From the NCBI RefSeq assembly GCF_038446525.1, contig NZ_CP151792.1, positions 2,666,001 through 2,730,000 on the forward strand: 64,000 nucleotides of DNA, given 5' to 3'. This stretch comes from Methanolobus sp. ZRKC5. Lineage in GTDB: Archaea > Halobacteriota > Methanosarcinia > Methanosarcinales > Methanosarcinaceae. The first letter of the stretch is position 1. The number at the start of each line of letters is the position of its first letter. A program made the translations under genes and the position numbers. Shown here piece after piece: positions 28,562 to 35,751 of the stretch. The notes below the pieces were generated by a model, which had not been told where the DNA came from, searched no databases, and worked only from the letters and a program-made list of their open reading frames with translations.

Positions 28562-29704
28562 ATGTCTTTTCACGTGATGTTGATTCCCACCCTTGGCTGT
28601 CCAGGAAACTGTAGTTATTGCTGGAGTTCCGAGGAAAAATCCCCTATAATGAGCATCGAGACCATAAAAGAAGTAGTTGAATGGCTCAAAAACTTCAGAG
28701 ATGATTCGGTTACCTTTACTTTCCATGGAGGGGAACCACTCCTGGCAGGCGCGGATTTCTACAAGGAGGCTTTACCAATCCTTGTTGAAGGAGTAAAGCC
28801 GAAGAAAGTGGCTTTTGCCATACAGACCAACCTCTGGAAGATGACAGACGAAATAGCTGAAATTTTTGCGGAATATAACATTCCTATCGGTTCAAGTCTC
28901 GACGGCCCGAAAAAACTTAATGATTTCCAGAGAGGGGAAGGATATTTCGAAAAAACCATGCGTGGCTACAGGATAGCAAAAGAACACGGACTTTCCGTGA
29001 GGTTCATCACCACTTTCACCTCCTATTCTGAAAAATATAGGGATGATATTTTCAATTTTTACTTGGAAAACGGCTGGATTCTCAAGTTCCACCCTGCTCT
29101 ACCCTCTTTACGCGGTGACGAACCAGAAAAATGGGCTCTTGACCCGGAAGAATACGGCAGACTCCTAATTTACCTCTTGGACAAATACTTGGAAAACATG
29201 GACCGGATTGAAGTCATGAACATCGACCACCTTTGTAAGGGCGTATTTGGAGGCAGAGGTGCTGTCTGTACCTTCGTGGACTGTATGGGAGATGTCTTAG
29301 CCGTAGGCCCTGATGGAGGCATATATCCCTGCTATCGCTTTGTAGGCATGCCAGAATACGTAATGGGTAATGTCCACGACCATCCAAGCATTGAAGAACT
29401 TGCAAAGTCTGATGCCTGGAAGCTCATGTTCGCTTACAAAGAGTACGTGGACCAGCACTGTAAGGACTGTGCCCATATAAAATACTGCAGAGGTGGCTGC
29501 CCTTACAATGCCATAACCCCCACAGAAGGGGAAATAAAGGGAGTCGACCCCCATTGTATCTCCTATAAGATGATATTGGACGAAATAACCGAGAGGGTCA
29601 ATAACGAGATGTTTGGGGGCTCAGGCATGGAAATGGACTTCTTCCAGAACCCGATGAAACCTTCAAAGCCAGGAATAATGTCCCTGATGCTTAAGAAAAC
29701 ATGA
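28562..29704 (+). CDS. Radical SAM enzyme with SPASM domain (putative peptide modifier)
   Basis: The 380-residue enzyme begins [19 protein letters not shown], with the CxxxCxxC motif for the SAM-binding 4Fe-4S cluster at residues about 14-21. [11 protein letters not shown] follows as the second family motif. The C-terminal half has the extra cysteines of a SPASM domain: [36 protein letters not shown] and DPHCISYK, enough for two auxiliary clusters. SPASM enzymes modify peptides or proteins. It may belong to the methanogen set called the Mhun_1560 family (TIGR04083), from memory and not tested here. AGGTG precedes the ATG. Its stop codon overlaps the ATGAG that begins the junction with the duplicated mcrA tail. 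Confidence 0.85.
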   Translation: MSFHVMLIPTLGCPGNCSYCWSSEEKSPIMSIETIKEVVEWLKNFRDDSVTFTFHGGEPLLAGADFYKEALPILVEGVKPKKVAFAIQTNLWKMTDEIAEIFAEYNIPIGSSLDGPKKLNDFQRGEGYFEKTMRGYRIAKEHGLSVRFITTFTSYSEKYRDDIFNFYLENGWILKFHPALPSLRGDEPEKWALDPEEYGRLLIYLLDKYLENMDRIEVMNIDHLCKGVFGGRGAVCTFVDCMGDVLAVGPDGGIYPCYRFVGMPEYVMGNVHDHPSIEELAKSDAWKLMFAYKEYVDQHCKDCAHIKYCRGGCPYNAITPTEGEIKGVDPHCISYKMILDEITERVNNEMFGGSGMEMDFFQNPMKPSKPGIMSLMLKKT

Positions 29705-29706
29705 GT

Positions 29707-30200
29707 GGTATCGAGAAGTACCCAACAATCCTCGAAGATTACTTTGGTGGATCTCAGAGAGCAACAAGTCTTTCCGCAGCAGCAGGTTCCGCTGTTTCAA
29801 TCGCAACAGGAAACGGAAACGCTGGTCTTTCCGGATGGTATCTCTTAATGTACCTGCACAAGGAAGACTCGTTTTCTTCGGATTCGATCTGCAGGATCAG
29901 TGTGGTGCAACCAACGTTCTCTCATACCAGTCCGACGAAGGTATGGCTCTTGAACTGCGTGGACCAAACTATCCAAACTACGCAATGAACGTAGGTCACC
30001 AGGGTGGATACGCAGCTATCACCTCCGGCGCACATGCTGGACGTAGAGATGCATACGCAGTCAACCCACTCGTCAAGGTCTGTTTCGCAGACAAGCTCCT
30101 GCCATTTGACTTTACAAAGCGAAGGAAGGAGTTCGCAAAGGGCGCACTCAAAGAGTTCGAGCCTGCTGGTGAGAGATCACTTGTCATCCCGGCAAAATAA
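29707..30200 (+). pseudogene. Duplicated, frameshifted 3' fragment of mcrA
   Basis: The fragment matches mcrA from 27575 to the stop at well over 90 percent by eye. It has two deletions, each between short direct repeats. Nine bases are lost next to GAGAA near 29717. Ten bases are lost next to GGAAG near 29866, which shifts the frame just before the thioglycine site. Coding changes include LEDH to LEDY, NVFSY to NVLSY and AGRGD to AGRRD. A secondary frame from ATG 29835 reads the last 108 or so McrA residues, with GFDLQDQC intact, to the native stop. Full-length McrA cannot be made. Confidence 0.92.
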
Positions 30201-30213
30201 TTTTAAAACAAGT

Positions 30214-30241
30214 GTAGGCTTTATGCCTACTACTTTTTTTT
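30214..30241 (+). terminator. Terminator hairpin after the mcrA fragment
   Basis: GTAGGC (30214-30219) and GCCTAC (30225-30230) pair around TTTAT and are followed by a long T-run. Compared with the copy after mcrA, both strands of the stem changed (C-G to T-A), so pairing is kept. Confidence 0.65.
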
Positions 30242-30301
30242 TATTCAGTACATAATTTCGTTCTCATTTCTGTTTTAACTCCATTTATTGCCTGACCTAG
30301 C

Positions 30302-30370
30302 GGATAATGCTTAAATATTGCAAAACCATTCATTTTTGCACTGTTAATTATTAACTTTGATCTTTGTTTC
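30302..30370 (+). promoter_or_regulatory. Promoter element, copy 2 (before hydantoinase-like gene 1)
   Basis: GGATAATGCTTAAATATTGC and its continuation to ACCATT (30330) are nearly identical to copy 1, and the next 40 bases also align. The TATA-like CTTAAATA lies about 75 bases before the ATG. A clear AGGAGTGAA ribosome site stands next to the start codon. Confidence 0.65.
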
Positions 30371-30385
30371 TAGGAGTGAATCAAA

Positions 30386-32434
30386 ATGCAATACAGTCTG
30401 GGCATTGATGCCGGAGGAACCTTTACAGATGGGGTTATTATCCGTGATTCGGATGGTTTGATACTGGATGCTGCTAAAGTGCTGACTACATATCCAGATC
30501 CAATTGGTGGAATTAAAAAAGTAATTGATACTCTGAATCCGGATTATGTGAAAGATATAAAGCTGGTTTCTGTTTCAACAACTCTTTCGACCAATACTAT
30601 ACTAGAAGATACGGGTTTTCCAGTAGGTGTAATACTGGTTGGCGATTATGTCATTCCCAATGATGGTTTTCCTGCCCAGTACTATGTCAGACTTAGTGGT
30701 GGCCATACCAGTAATGGTGAAGAAGCCGCTCCTCTTGATGAAGAGGGAGTTAGAAATTTTGCTCTTGAAGTGAAGGACCATGTTGCAGCATTTTCAGTTT
30801 CTTCTTTTTTCAGCAATCGTAATTCAGACCATGAACTCCGTGTCAAACAGATAATTCGTGAGGTCACAGGAATGCCTGTTGTGTGCGGACATGAGCTTTC
30901 TCAGGAAGTGGGTGCCTATGACAGAGCCATTACTGCCTATCTTAATGCCCAGCTATTGCCCATTACTCACAAGTTTATTCAGTCTATTATGCAGGACATC
31001 AAGTCAAGGGGAATAGATGCTAATCTCCTCATGCTCAAATGTGACGGTTCTGTAGTGGGTATGGAAGAGGCACTTGAGCGACCAATTGAATCGATATTTT
31101 CCGGACCTGCAGCAAGTCTTGTAGGTGCTGCTTTTCTTACGAAATACCCGACATGTGCCATGGTGGACGTGGGAGGTACCAGCACAGATGTTGCTCTTAT
31201 CAGGGATGGTGTTCCGGAAATAAGTGCTCAGGGAGCCATTGTCGGTGGTTGGAAGACCATGGTAAAAGCTATAAGAATGGAAACCTCTGCCACAGGTGGC
31301 GACAGTCACATATGGGCTCAGGAACAAAAATTCTACTTAGGGCCCAGAAGGGTGATACCTCTTTGCCGTGCTGCTGTCTTGTACGCCGGTTTCCTCGACA
31401 GGCTCAAGGAATCTAAATCACCTTCCAGAAAACTTCTTTGCGAAAACATACAGGCAACAAAGTTCTTTGTGCGCACGGGCCTTAAACCTCTTGAACTCAC
31501 AAGGACTGAGGAAGAGATATATGATACTATTCAGGGAAACCCTCTTTCTTATGTAGATCTATTCCAGCGCCTGAAGAAACAGCCAAGTGTTCGTGCCCTT
31601 GACAGCCTCATACAGAAACGGCTGGTCCAGTCTATTGGTTTCACTCCTACAGATGCCCTGCATGTGCTTGGGGAGTTCAGTCTATGGGATGCAGAAGCAT
31701 CTATAATAGGGGCTGAACGACTTGCCAAGCAGTTAAGGACCAGCAAGGAAGAATTTTCAATAATGGTAAAACGGCAGGTTGCAAGGAACATGGCAAAAGA
31801 CCTTGTTTCATATCTGGTCACAGGTATACAGGACTCGGTTATTAACCAGATGCTTTCCGGGGATAACTTCACTCGTTTTAAAGTGGAAACTCCGGTGGTA
31901 TTGCTTGGTGGTCCTGTAGTTGCCTATAAAGAGGAGATGGAAAAGCTGCTTGATGCTAATATAGTTGTTCCGGAGCATGCTAATGTAGGAAATGCTGTTG
32001 GTTCTCTTGTGGGCAAAGGTATCAAGCGTGTTGAGATACTCATCAAACGGGATTTTGCTCCAATTACAGGGGCTGATGTTACGGATGAGGAGTTGAAAAA
32101 TGCCAAAGAGGTTATACAATACTTTGTTTTTTCACCAGGGGGAAGGGCCATATTCCCGCAGTATATGGATGCTTATGAATTTGCCCGTAACAGCGGTAAG
32201 AAAATAATAATGGATTATATGAAGGCAGCAGGTTACTCAAAAGATGAGGTAAACATTGAGGTGACTAAAAAGGACCTTATGACCAGAGAAGGCGAAGAAC
32301 CGGTTGAAAGTAAGGTAATTGTAGTTGGAATTGGCACATCCCGGTTGGTTGTGGAAAAAGACGTAATTCCCGATTATATGCGTAAAAAAGCCATAAGCAG
32401 CAGATCTGCTGAAAGTTCCTATTCAGGAAAATAA
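30386..32434 (+). CDS. Hydantoinase/oxoprolinase family protein, copy 1
   Basis: The 682-residue protein is HyuA-like, with an actin-type ATPase fold. The phosphate motifs are LGIDAGGTFTDGVI at residues 3-16 and AMVDVGGTSTDVALI near residue 260. Known relatives hydrolyse hydantoins or 5-oxoproline with ATP, or form part of acetone carboxylase. They usually need a HyuB-type partner, and none is encoded nearby. Function here is therefore open. The near-identical copy 2 at 35752 and a decayed third piece at 35586 show repeated local duplication. The promoter is shared with the radical SAM unit, hinting at common control. Confidence 0.85.
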   Translation: MQYSLGIDAGGTFTDGVIIRDSDGLILDAAKVLTTYPDPIGGIKKVIDTLNPDYVKDIKLVSVSTTLSTNTILEDTGFPVGVILVGDYVIPNDGFPAQYYVRLSGGHTSNGEEAAPLDEEGVRNFALEVKDHVAAFSVSSFFSNRNSDHELRVKQIIREVTGMPVVCGHELSQEVGAYDRAITAYLNAQLLPITHKFIQSIMQDIKSRGIDANLLMLKCDGSVVGMEEALERPIESIFSGPAASLVGAAFLTKYPTCAMVDVGGTSTDVALIRDGVPEISAQGAIVGGWKTMVKAIRMETSATGGDSHIWAQEQKFYLGPRRVIPLCRAAVLYAGFLDRLKESKSPSRKLLCENIQATKFFVRTGLKPLELTRTEEEIYDTIQGNPLSYVDLFQRLKKQPSVRALDSLIQKRLVQSIGFTPTDALHVLGEFSLWDAEASIIGAERLAKQLRTSKEEFSIMVKRQVARNMAKDLVSYLVTGIQDSVINQMLSGDNFTRFKVETPVVLLGGPVVAYKEEMEKLLDANIVVPEHANVGNAVGSLVGKGIKRVEILIKRDFAPITGADVTDEELKNAKEVIQYFVFSPGGRAIFPQYMDAYEFARNSGKKIIMDYMKAAGYSKDEVNIEVTKKDLMTREGEEPVESKVIVVGIGTSRLVVEKDVIPDYMRKKAISSRSAESSYSGK

Positions 32435-32436
32435 AA

Positions 32437-32465
32437 GGGAAGTTATCTTCCCAATTTTTTATTTT
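32437..32465. terminator. Bidirectional terminator between convergent genes
   Basis: GGGAAG (32437-32442) and CTTCCC (32447-32452) pair around TTAT and are followed by AATTTTTTATTTTT. The A-rich upstream side gives a T-tract on the other strand, so it can serve both the hydantoinase-like gene and aroA. Confidence 0.7.
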
Positions 32466-32467
32466 TA

Positions 32468-33745
32468 TTAGAAAGGAGTTATCTGTGCTCCAAGAGCCAT
32501 CATTTCCTCAAAGAAGTTAGGGAAAGATATCTCCACGGATTCCGCAGTATCTATTGTTGTATCTCCTGCAACCATTCCGGCAATTGTGAGTGCCATGACT
32601 ATTCTGTGGTCATGCCATCCATGTAGCTGCGCACCGTGCAACGTACCGCCCGTGATCATTAGTTGATCTGGTTCTTCTTTTACGGAGATCCCCATTTTTG
32701 TCAGTTCAAGTGCCATTGCATGAAGTCTGTCTGTTTCTTTGTAACGCACATGTTCTGCATTCTCTATTACTGTCATACCTTCAGCACATGCTGCAAGTAC
32801 AGCAATGGTGGGCACAAGATCAGGTGTTGCTCCTGCATCGAAAGTAGTTCCTTTGAGGCCGTTTCCTGTAACGTTTACTACTCCGTTCTTTTTGTCCCAT
32901 GAGATTTTTGCTCCCATACGTCCAAGGACATCGATTATATCTACATCTCCCTGTTTTGAGGGGAAGAGGTTCTTAACGGTCACGGTGGAACCTGTGATTG
33001 CTGCAGCAGCCAACAGATAGGAAGCTGACGAGAAGTCTCCCGGAACGGTATATTCTTTGAGATTATATCTCTGGTTTGCAGGTATTATGAACTTAATATT
33101 GTTGCTTTCCTCAATAAGAATCTCAGCACCTGCCTTTTCAATCAGCTCGATGGTGACATCAACATAAGGTCTTGATTTCATTTCCCCTTTTATGGAAAGG
33201 GTTGTGCTCTGGGTTGTTAAAGGACATGCGATGAGCAGTGCGGAAATGAATTGTGAACTTATTGAGCCGTCTATCATTGTTATGGCTCCCTTTAATCCAC
33301 CACGCACAACAAGAGGGGCGCATCCATTGCCACGAGTTGAATATGCTTCGACACTAAGTTTGTTCAATACGTCAAGCAGCGGTTGATTTGGCCTGTTTCT
33401 TATTGAGCTGTCACCTGTAAGCACCGTCACTCCATTGGTAAGTGCTGAAACTGCTGTCATGAACCTCAAAGTAGTTCCTGAGTTTGCGACATCTATGACA
33501 TCATTGGGGACAAAGGGCTTACTATTAACTCCGGTTACATGGAGTTTATCTTCTGTTTTTTCAATAGTTGCTCCTAATGCCTCACATGCACGTATTGTTG
33601 CAAGGGTATCAGCTGAGAGAAGGGGCCGATGAATCACACATTCATCCGACAGGGCGGCAATCGTGATTGCCCGGTGTGTATAACTTTTAGACGGTGGTGC
33701 AAATACTTCACCATTGATCTTTGAAGTGCTGACAGATACTTTCAT
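32468..33745 (-). CDS. aroA: 3-phosphoshikimate 1-carboxyvinyltransferase (EPSP synthase)
   Basis: The 425-residue enzyme joins shikimate-3-phosphate and phosphoenolpyruvate in aromatic amino acid synthesis. Family motifs are APPSKSYTHRAITIAAL at the N-terminus, the SGTTLRFMTAV segment near residue 90, GDSSIRNRPNQPLLD, and the C-terminal HDHRIVMALTIAG-type block (WHDHRIVMAL). It stands alone, between the two hydantoinase-like genes, and converges with the first. Confidence 0.96.
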   Translation of the reverse strand: MKVSVSTSKINGEVFAPPSKSYTHRAITIAALSDECVIHRPLLSADTLATIRACEALGATIEKTEDKLHVTGVNSKPFVPNDVIDVANSGTTLRFMTAVSALTNGVTVLTGDSSIRNRPNQPLLDVLNKLSVEAYSTRGNGCAPLVVRGGLKGAITMIDGSISSQFISALLIACPLTTQSTTLSIKGEMKSRPYVDVTIELIEKAGAEILIEESNNIKFIIPANQRYNLKEYTVPGDFSSASYLLAAAAITGSTVTVKNLFPSKQGDVDIIDVLGRMGAKISWDKKNGVVNVTGNGLKGTTFDAGATPDLVPTIAVLAACAEGMTVIENAEHVRYKETDRLHAMALELTKMGISVKEEPDQLMITGGTLHGAQLHGWHDHRIVMALTIAGMVAGDTTIDTAESVEISFPNFFEEMMALGAQITPF

Positions 33746-34058
33746 TTTATCCTCTTAGTCTACAAATTTGAATAAGTATGATGGTTTGATATTTTCAGAT
33801 GCCATTCCAAATATGCATCAAAAAGGAATATCACATTTTAGTTTCAACAAAACCAATATAAATATTTTCCTTATATTAAAATGCATGGACAAAATAGCCT
33901 TTCTTAGTGATATTCTTATCGATGAGCAGGAACAATTTTCATGTTTTGTGGAGTGTGCAAGTTCGTAAGGTTCATATCTGGCATAAGTCATAAATCCCGT
34001 ATCAACATTTAAATAAAAAAATAACACTTCACCTATTACATAAATGATGGTGCAAAGA
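33746..34058. other. Divergent promoter region, aroA and DUF488 gene
   Basis: These 313 bases are AT-rich and hold no gene that I can support. TATA-like tracts occur near 33858-33882 and at 34008-34016 (ATTTAAATA), the latter suitably placed for the DUF488 gene. Confidence 0.4.
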
Positions 34059-34493
34059 ATGAAGTGCTATACGGTAGGATATGGAAATCGTCAGGTCAAT
34101 GATTTTATTGGCATACTTATTGAGAATAAGGTTACTTATCTTGTGGATATACGAAGATACCCACAGTCTACGTTTAAGGACTACGACAAGGAATCACTGG
34201 AGTCGATTCTCCCAAAGAATGGAATCATGTATTCTCATTTTGAAGGTGTTGGGGGAATGCGTGATTCCACTTATGCTGAATATATGGAAACAGACTCTTT
34301 TAAAAGCAGCTTTGAAAAGCTCATGAACCTTATCAGGAAAGTAAATGAAGAGGGCGGCAGGGTGATATTAATGTGTGCGGAAAAAAGTCCGAACGGTTGT
34401 CACAGGCAATATCTTTCCATCAAGCTCGAAGAAAATGGTGTAGAGGTTATCCATCTCGTGGAAAGGGGACAGACAAGCCTCTTTAATTTCTAA
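34059..34493 (+). CDS. DUF488 family protein
   Basis: The 144-residue protein has the DUF488 signature: YTVGYGNRQVNDFI at the start, VTYLVDIRRYPQS, and the C-terminal ILMCAEKSPNGCHRQYLS. The conserved Cys, Arg and His positions suggest an enzyme, but the family function is not established. ATG 34059 fits the family start and has GGTG upstream; an ATG five codons earlier is possible. It converges with htpX. Confidence 0.85.
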   Translation: MKCYTVGYGNRQVNDFIGILIENKVTYLVDIRRYPQSTFKDYDKESLESILPKNGIMYSHFEGVGGMRDSTYAEYMETDSFKSSFEKLMNLIRKVNEEGGRVILMCAEKSPNGCHRQYLSIKLEENGVEVIHLVERGQTSLFNF

Positions 34494-34502
34494 TCCTTCA
34501 GA

Positions 34503-35360
34503 TTACATTGCACGAAGGCGTCTGATACGCTCTTCTGTTACAGGGTGTGTTCTGAACAGGTTCATAAGTGCGCTTCCTTTCAATGGGTTCACGATGAACA
34601 TGTGAGCGGTGGTCTGGGACGGCTGCACATCGCCTTTTCTCTGGCGATAATTTTTGCTGCCGTATTCAAGTTTCTCAAGTGCGCTTGCCAAAGCCCATGG
34701 TTTCTGTGATATACGTGCTCCTTCTTCATCGGCTGCAAACTCTCTTGACCTTGAGATTGCAAGCTGGATTACTGTTGCTGCCAGTGGAGCAACGATTGCA
34801 AGTGCCAGAAAACCAATTATATTGTTTGCACCGTTATCATCTCTTCCGCCAATTCCTCCAAATATGGCTGCCCATTTGACCCATGTTGCTATCATGGTGA
34901 TAACACCTGCAATGGTTGCAGCTACTGCGCTTATCAGTGTGTCACGATTCTTTACGTGTGCCATTTCATGTGCCAGTACACCTTCCAGCTCCTCAGCTGT
35001 TAGAAGGTCCAGTATTCCTGTAGTTGCAGCAACCGCAGCATGCTGTGGGTCTCTGCCTGTTGCAAATGCATTTGGCATAGAAGTATTCACAATGTATACT
35101 TTTGGCATTGGAAGACCTGCACGCAGGGCCAGTTTCTGAACAATTCCATGGAGTTGTGGAGCTTCAGCTGCAGTGGCTTCCTGTGCATGGTACATTTTCA
35201 GAACGATCTTGTCACTGTACCAGTAGCTTCCAAAGTTCATGATTATCGCAAATATAAATGCAATGATCATTCCTGACGTCCCACCTATTATACGGCCGAC
35301 AATGACCAGTAAACCGGTGAGGGATGCCAGCAATAATGTAGTTTTTATCATATTTCCCAT
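34503..35360 (-). CDS. htpX: HtpX-like membrane zinc metalloprotease (M48)
   Basis: The 285-residue protein has two N-terminal membrane helices (about residues 7-45), the zinc motif HEMAH near residue 133 ([14 protein letters not shown]), a second membrane pair near residues 145-210, and the third ligand region [11 protein letters not shown]. HtpX proteases degrade misfolded membrane proteins. The gene is monocistronic. Confidence 0.93.
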   Translation of the reverse strand: MGNMIKTTLLLASLTGLLVIVGRIIGGTSGMIIAFIFAIIMNFGSYWYSDKIVLKMYHAQEATAAEAPQLHGIVQKLALRAGLPMPKVYIVNTSMPNAFATGRDPQHAAVAATTGILDLLTAEELEGVLAHEMAHVKNRDTLISAVAATIAGVITMIATWVKWAAIFGGIGGRDDNGANNIIGFLALAIVAPLAATVIQLAISRSREFAADEEGARISQKPWALASALEKLEYGSKNYRQRKGDVQPSQTTAHMFIVNPLKGSALMNLFRTHPVTEERIRRLRAM

Positions 35361-35585
35361 GATTTTCCTCTTAGATATGATATCATTTCTAAGTGCAAAC
35401 AGGTTGTTTGTTCTTCTATAAAAGTGTATCTGTAAATTAGTTTTCCAGTTATATAAACGACAAAACCTATAGCCTGCAAATCCAATTCAATTGCATTACT
35501 ATTATAATTATTGCTCTTATGTATGTGTATGGGGTTCGAATTGGCTTATATGGTTGGTGTTTGTAGAGAATCAAACAGTTCGTAC

Positions 35586-35655
35586 GTGATGAGCTTATTT
35601 TTGCTAGATATTATGCCAGACTTAGTGTTGGTCATACGATTAACGGCGAAGATTT
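35586..35655 (+). pseudogene. Decayed fragment of a third hydantoinase-like gene
   Basis: The frame reads DELIFARYYARLSVGHTING, which aligns with residues near 80-100 of both intact copies (DEGFPAKYYVRLSGGHTSNG in copy 2). Neither side continues the match. The piece lies directly upstream of copy 2 and its promoter, so it is probably left from an unequal duplication. Confidence 0.65.
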
Positions 35656-35667
35656 TCAGATTAAATT

Positions 35668-35745
35668 GGTAATGCTTAAATAGTGCAAAACCGTTTTTTA
35701 TCTGCACTTTATATATTAAAATTGATTATTTTTCCAAGGAGTGAA
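35668..35745 (+). promoter_or_regulatory. Promoter element, copy 3 (before hydantoinase-like gene 2)
   Basis: GGTAATGCTTAAATAGTGCA and its continuation (AAACCGTT to 35696) repeat the element seen at 28178 and 30302. The TATA-like word sits about 76 bases from the ATG, as in copy 2, and AAGGAGTGAA marks the ribosome site. Confidence 0.65.
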
Positions 35746-35751
35746 CTAAAA

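Noticed and set aside
29701-29988. 95-codon frame starting at the ATG that overlaps the radical SAM stop
   Set aside because: It follows the duplicated mcrA in frame only to the 10-base deletion and then reads nonsense. I treat it as part of the pseudogene.
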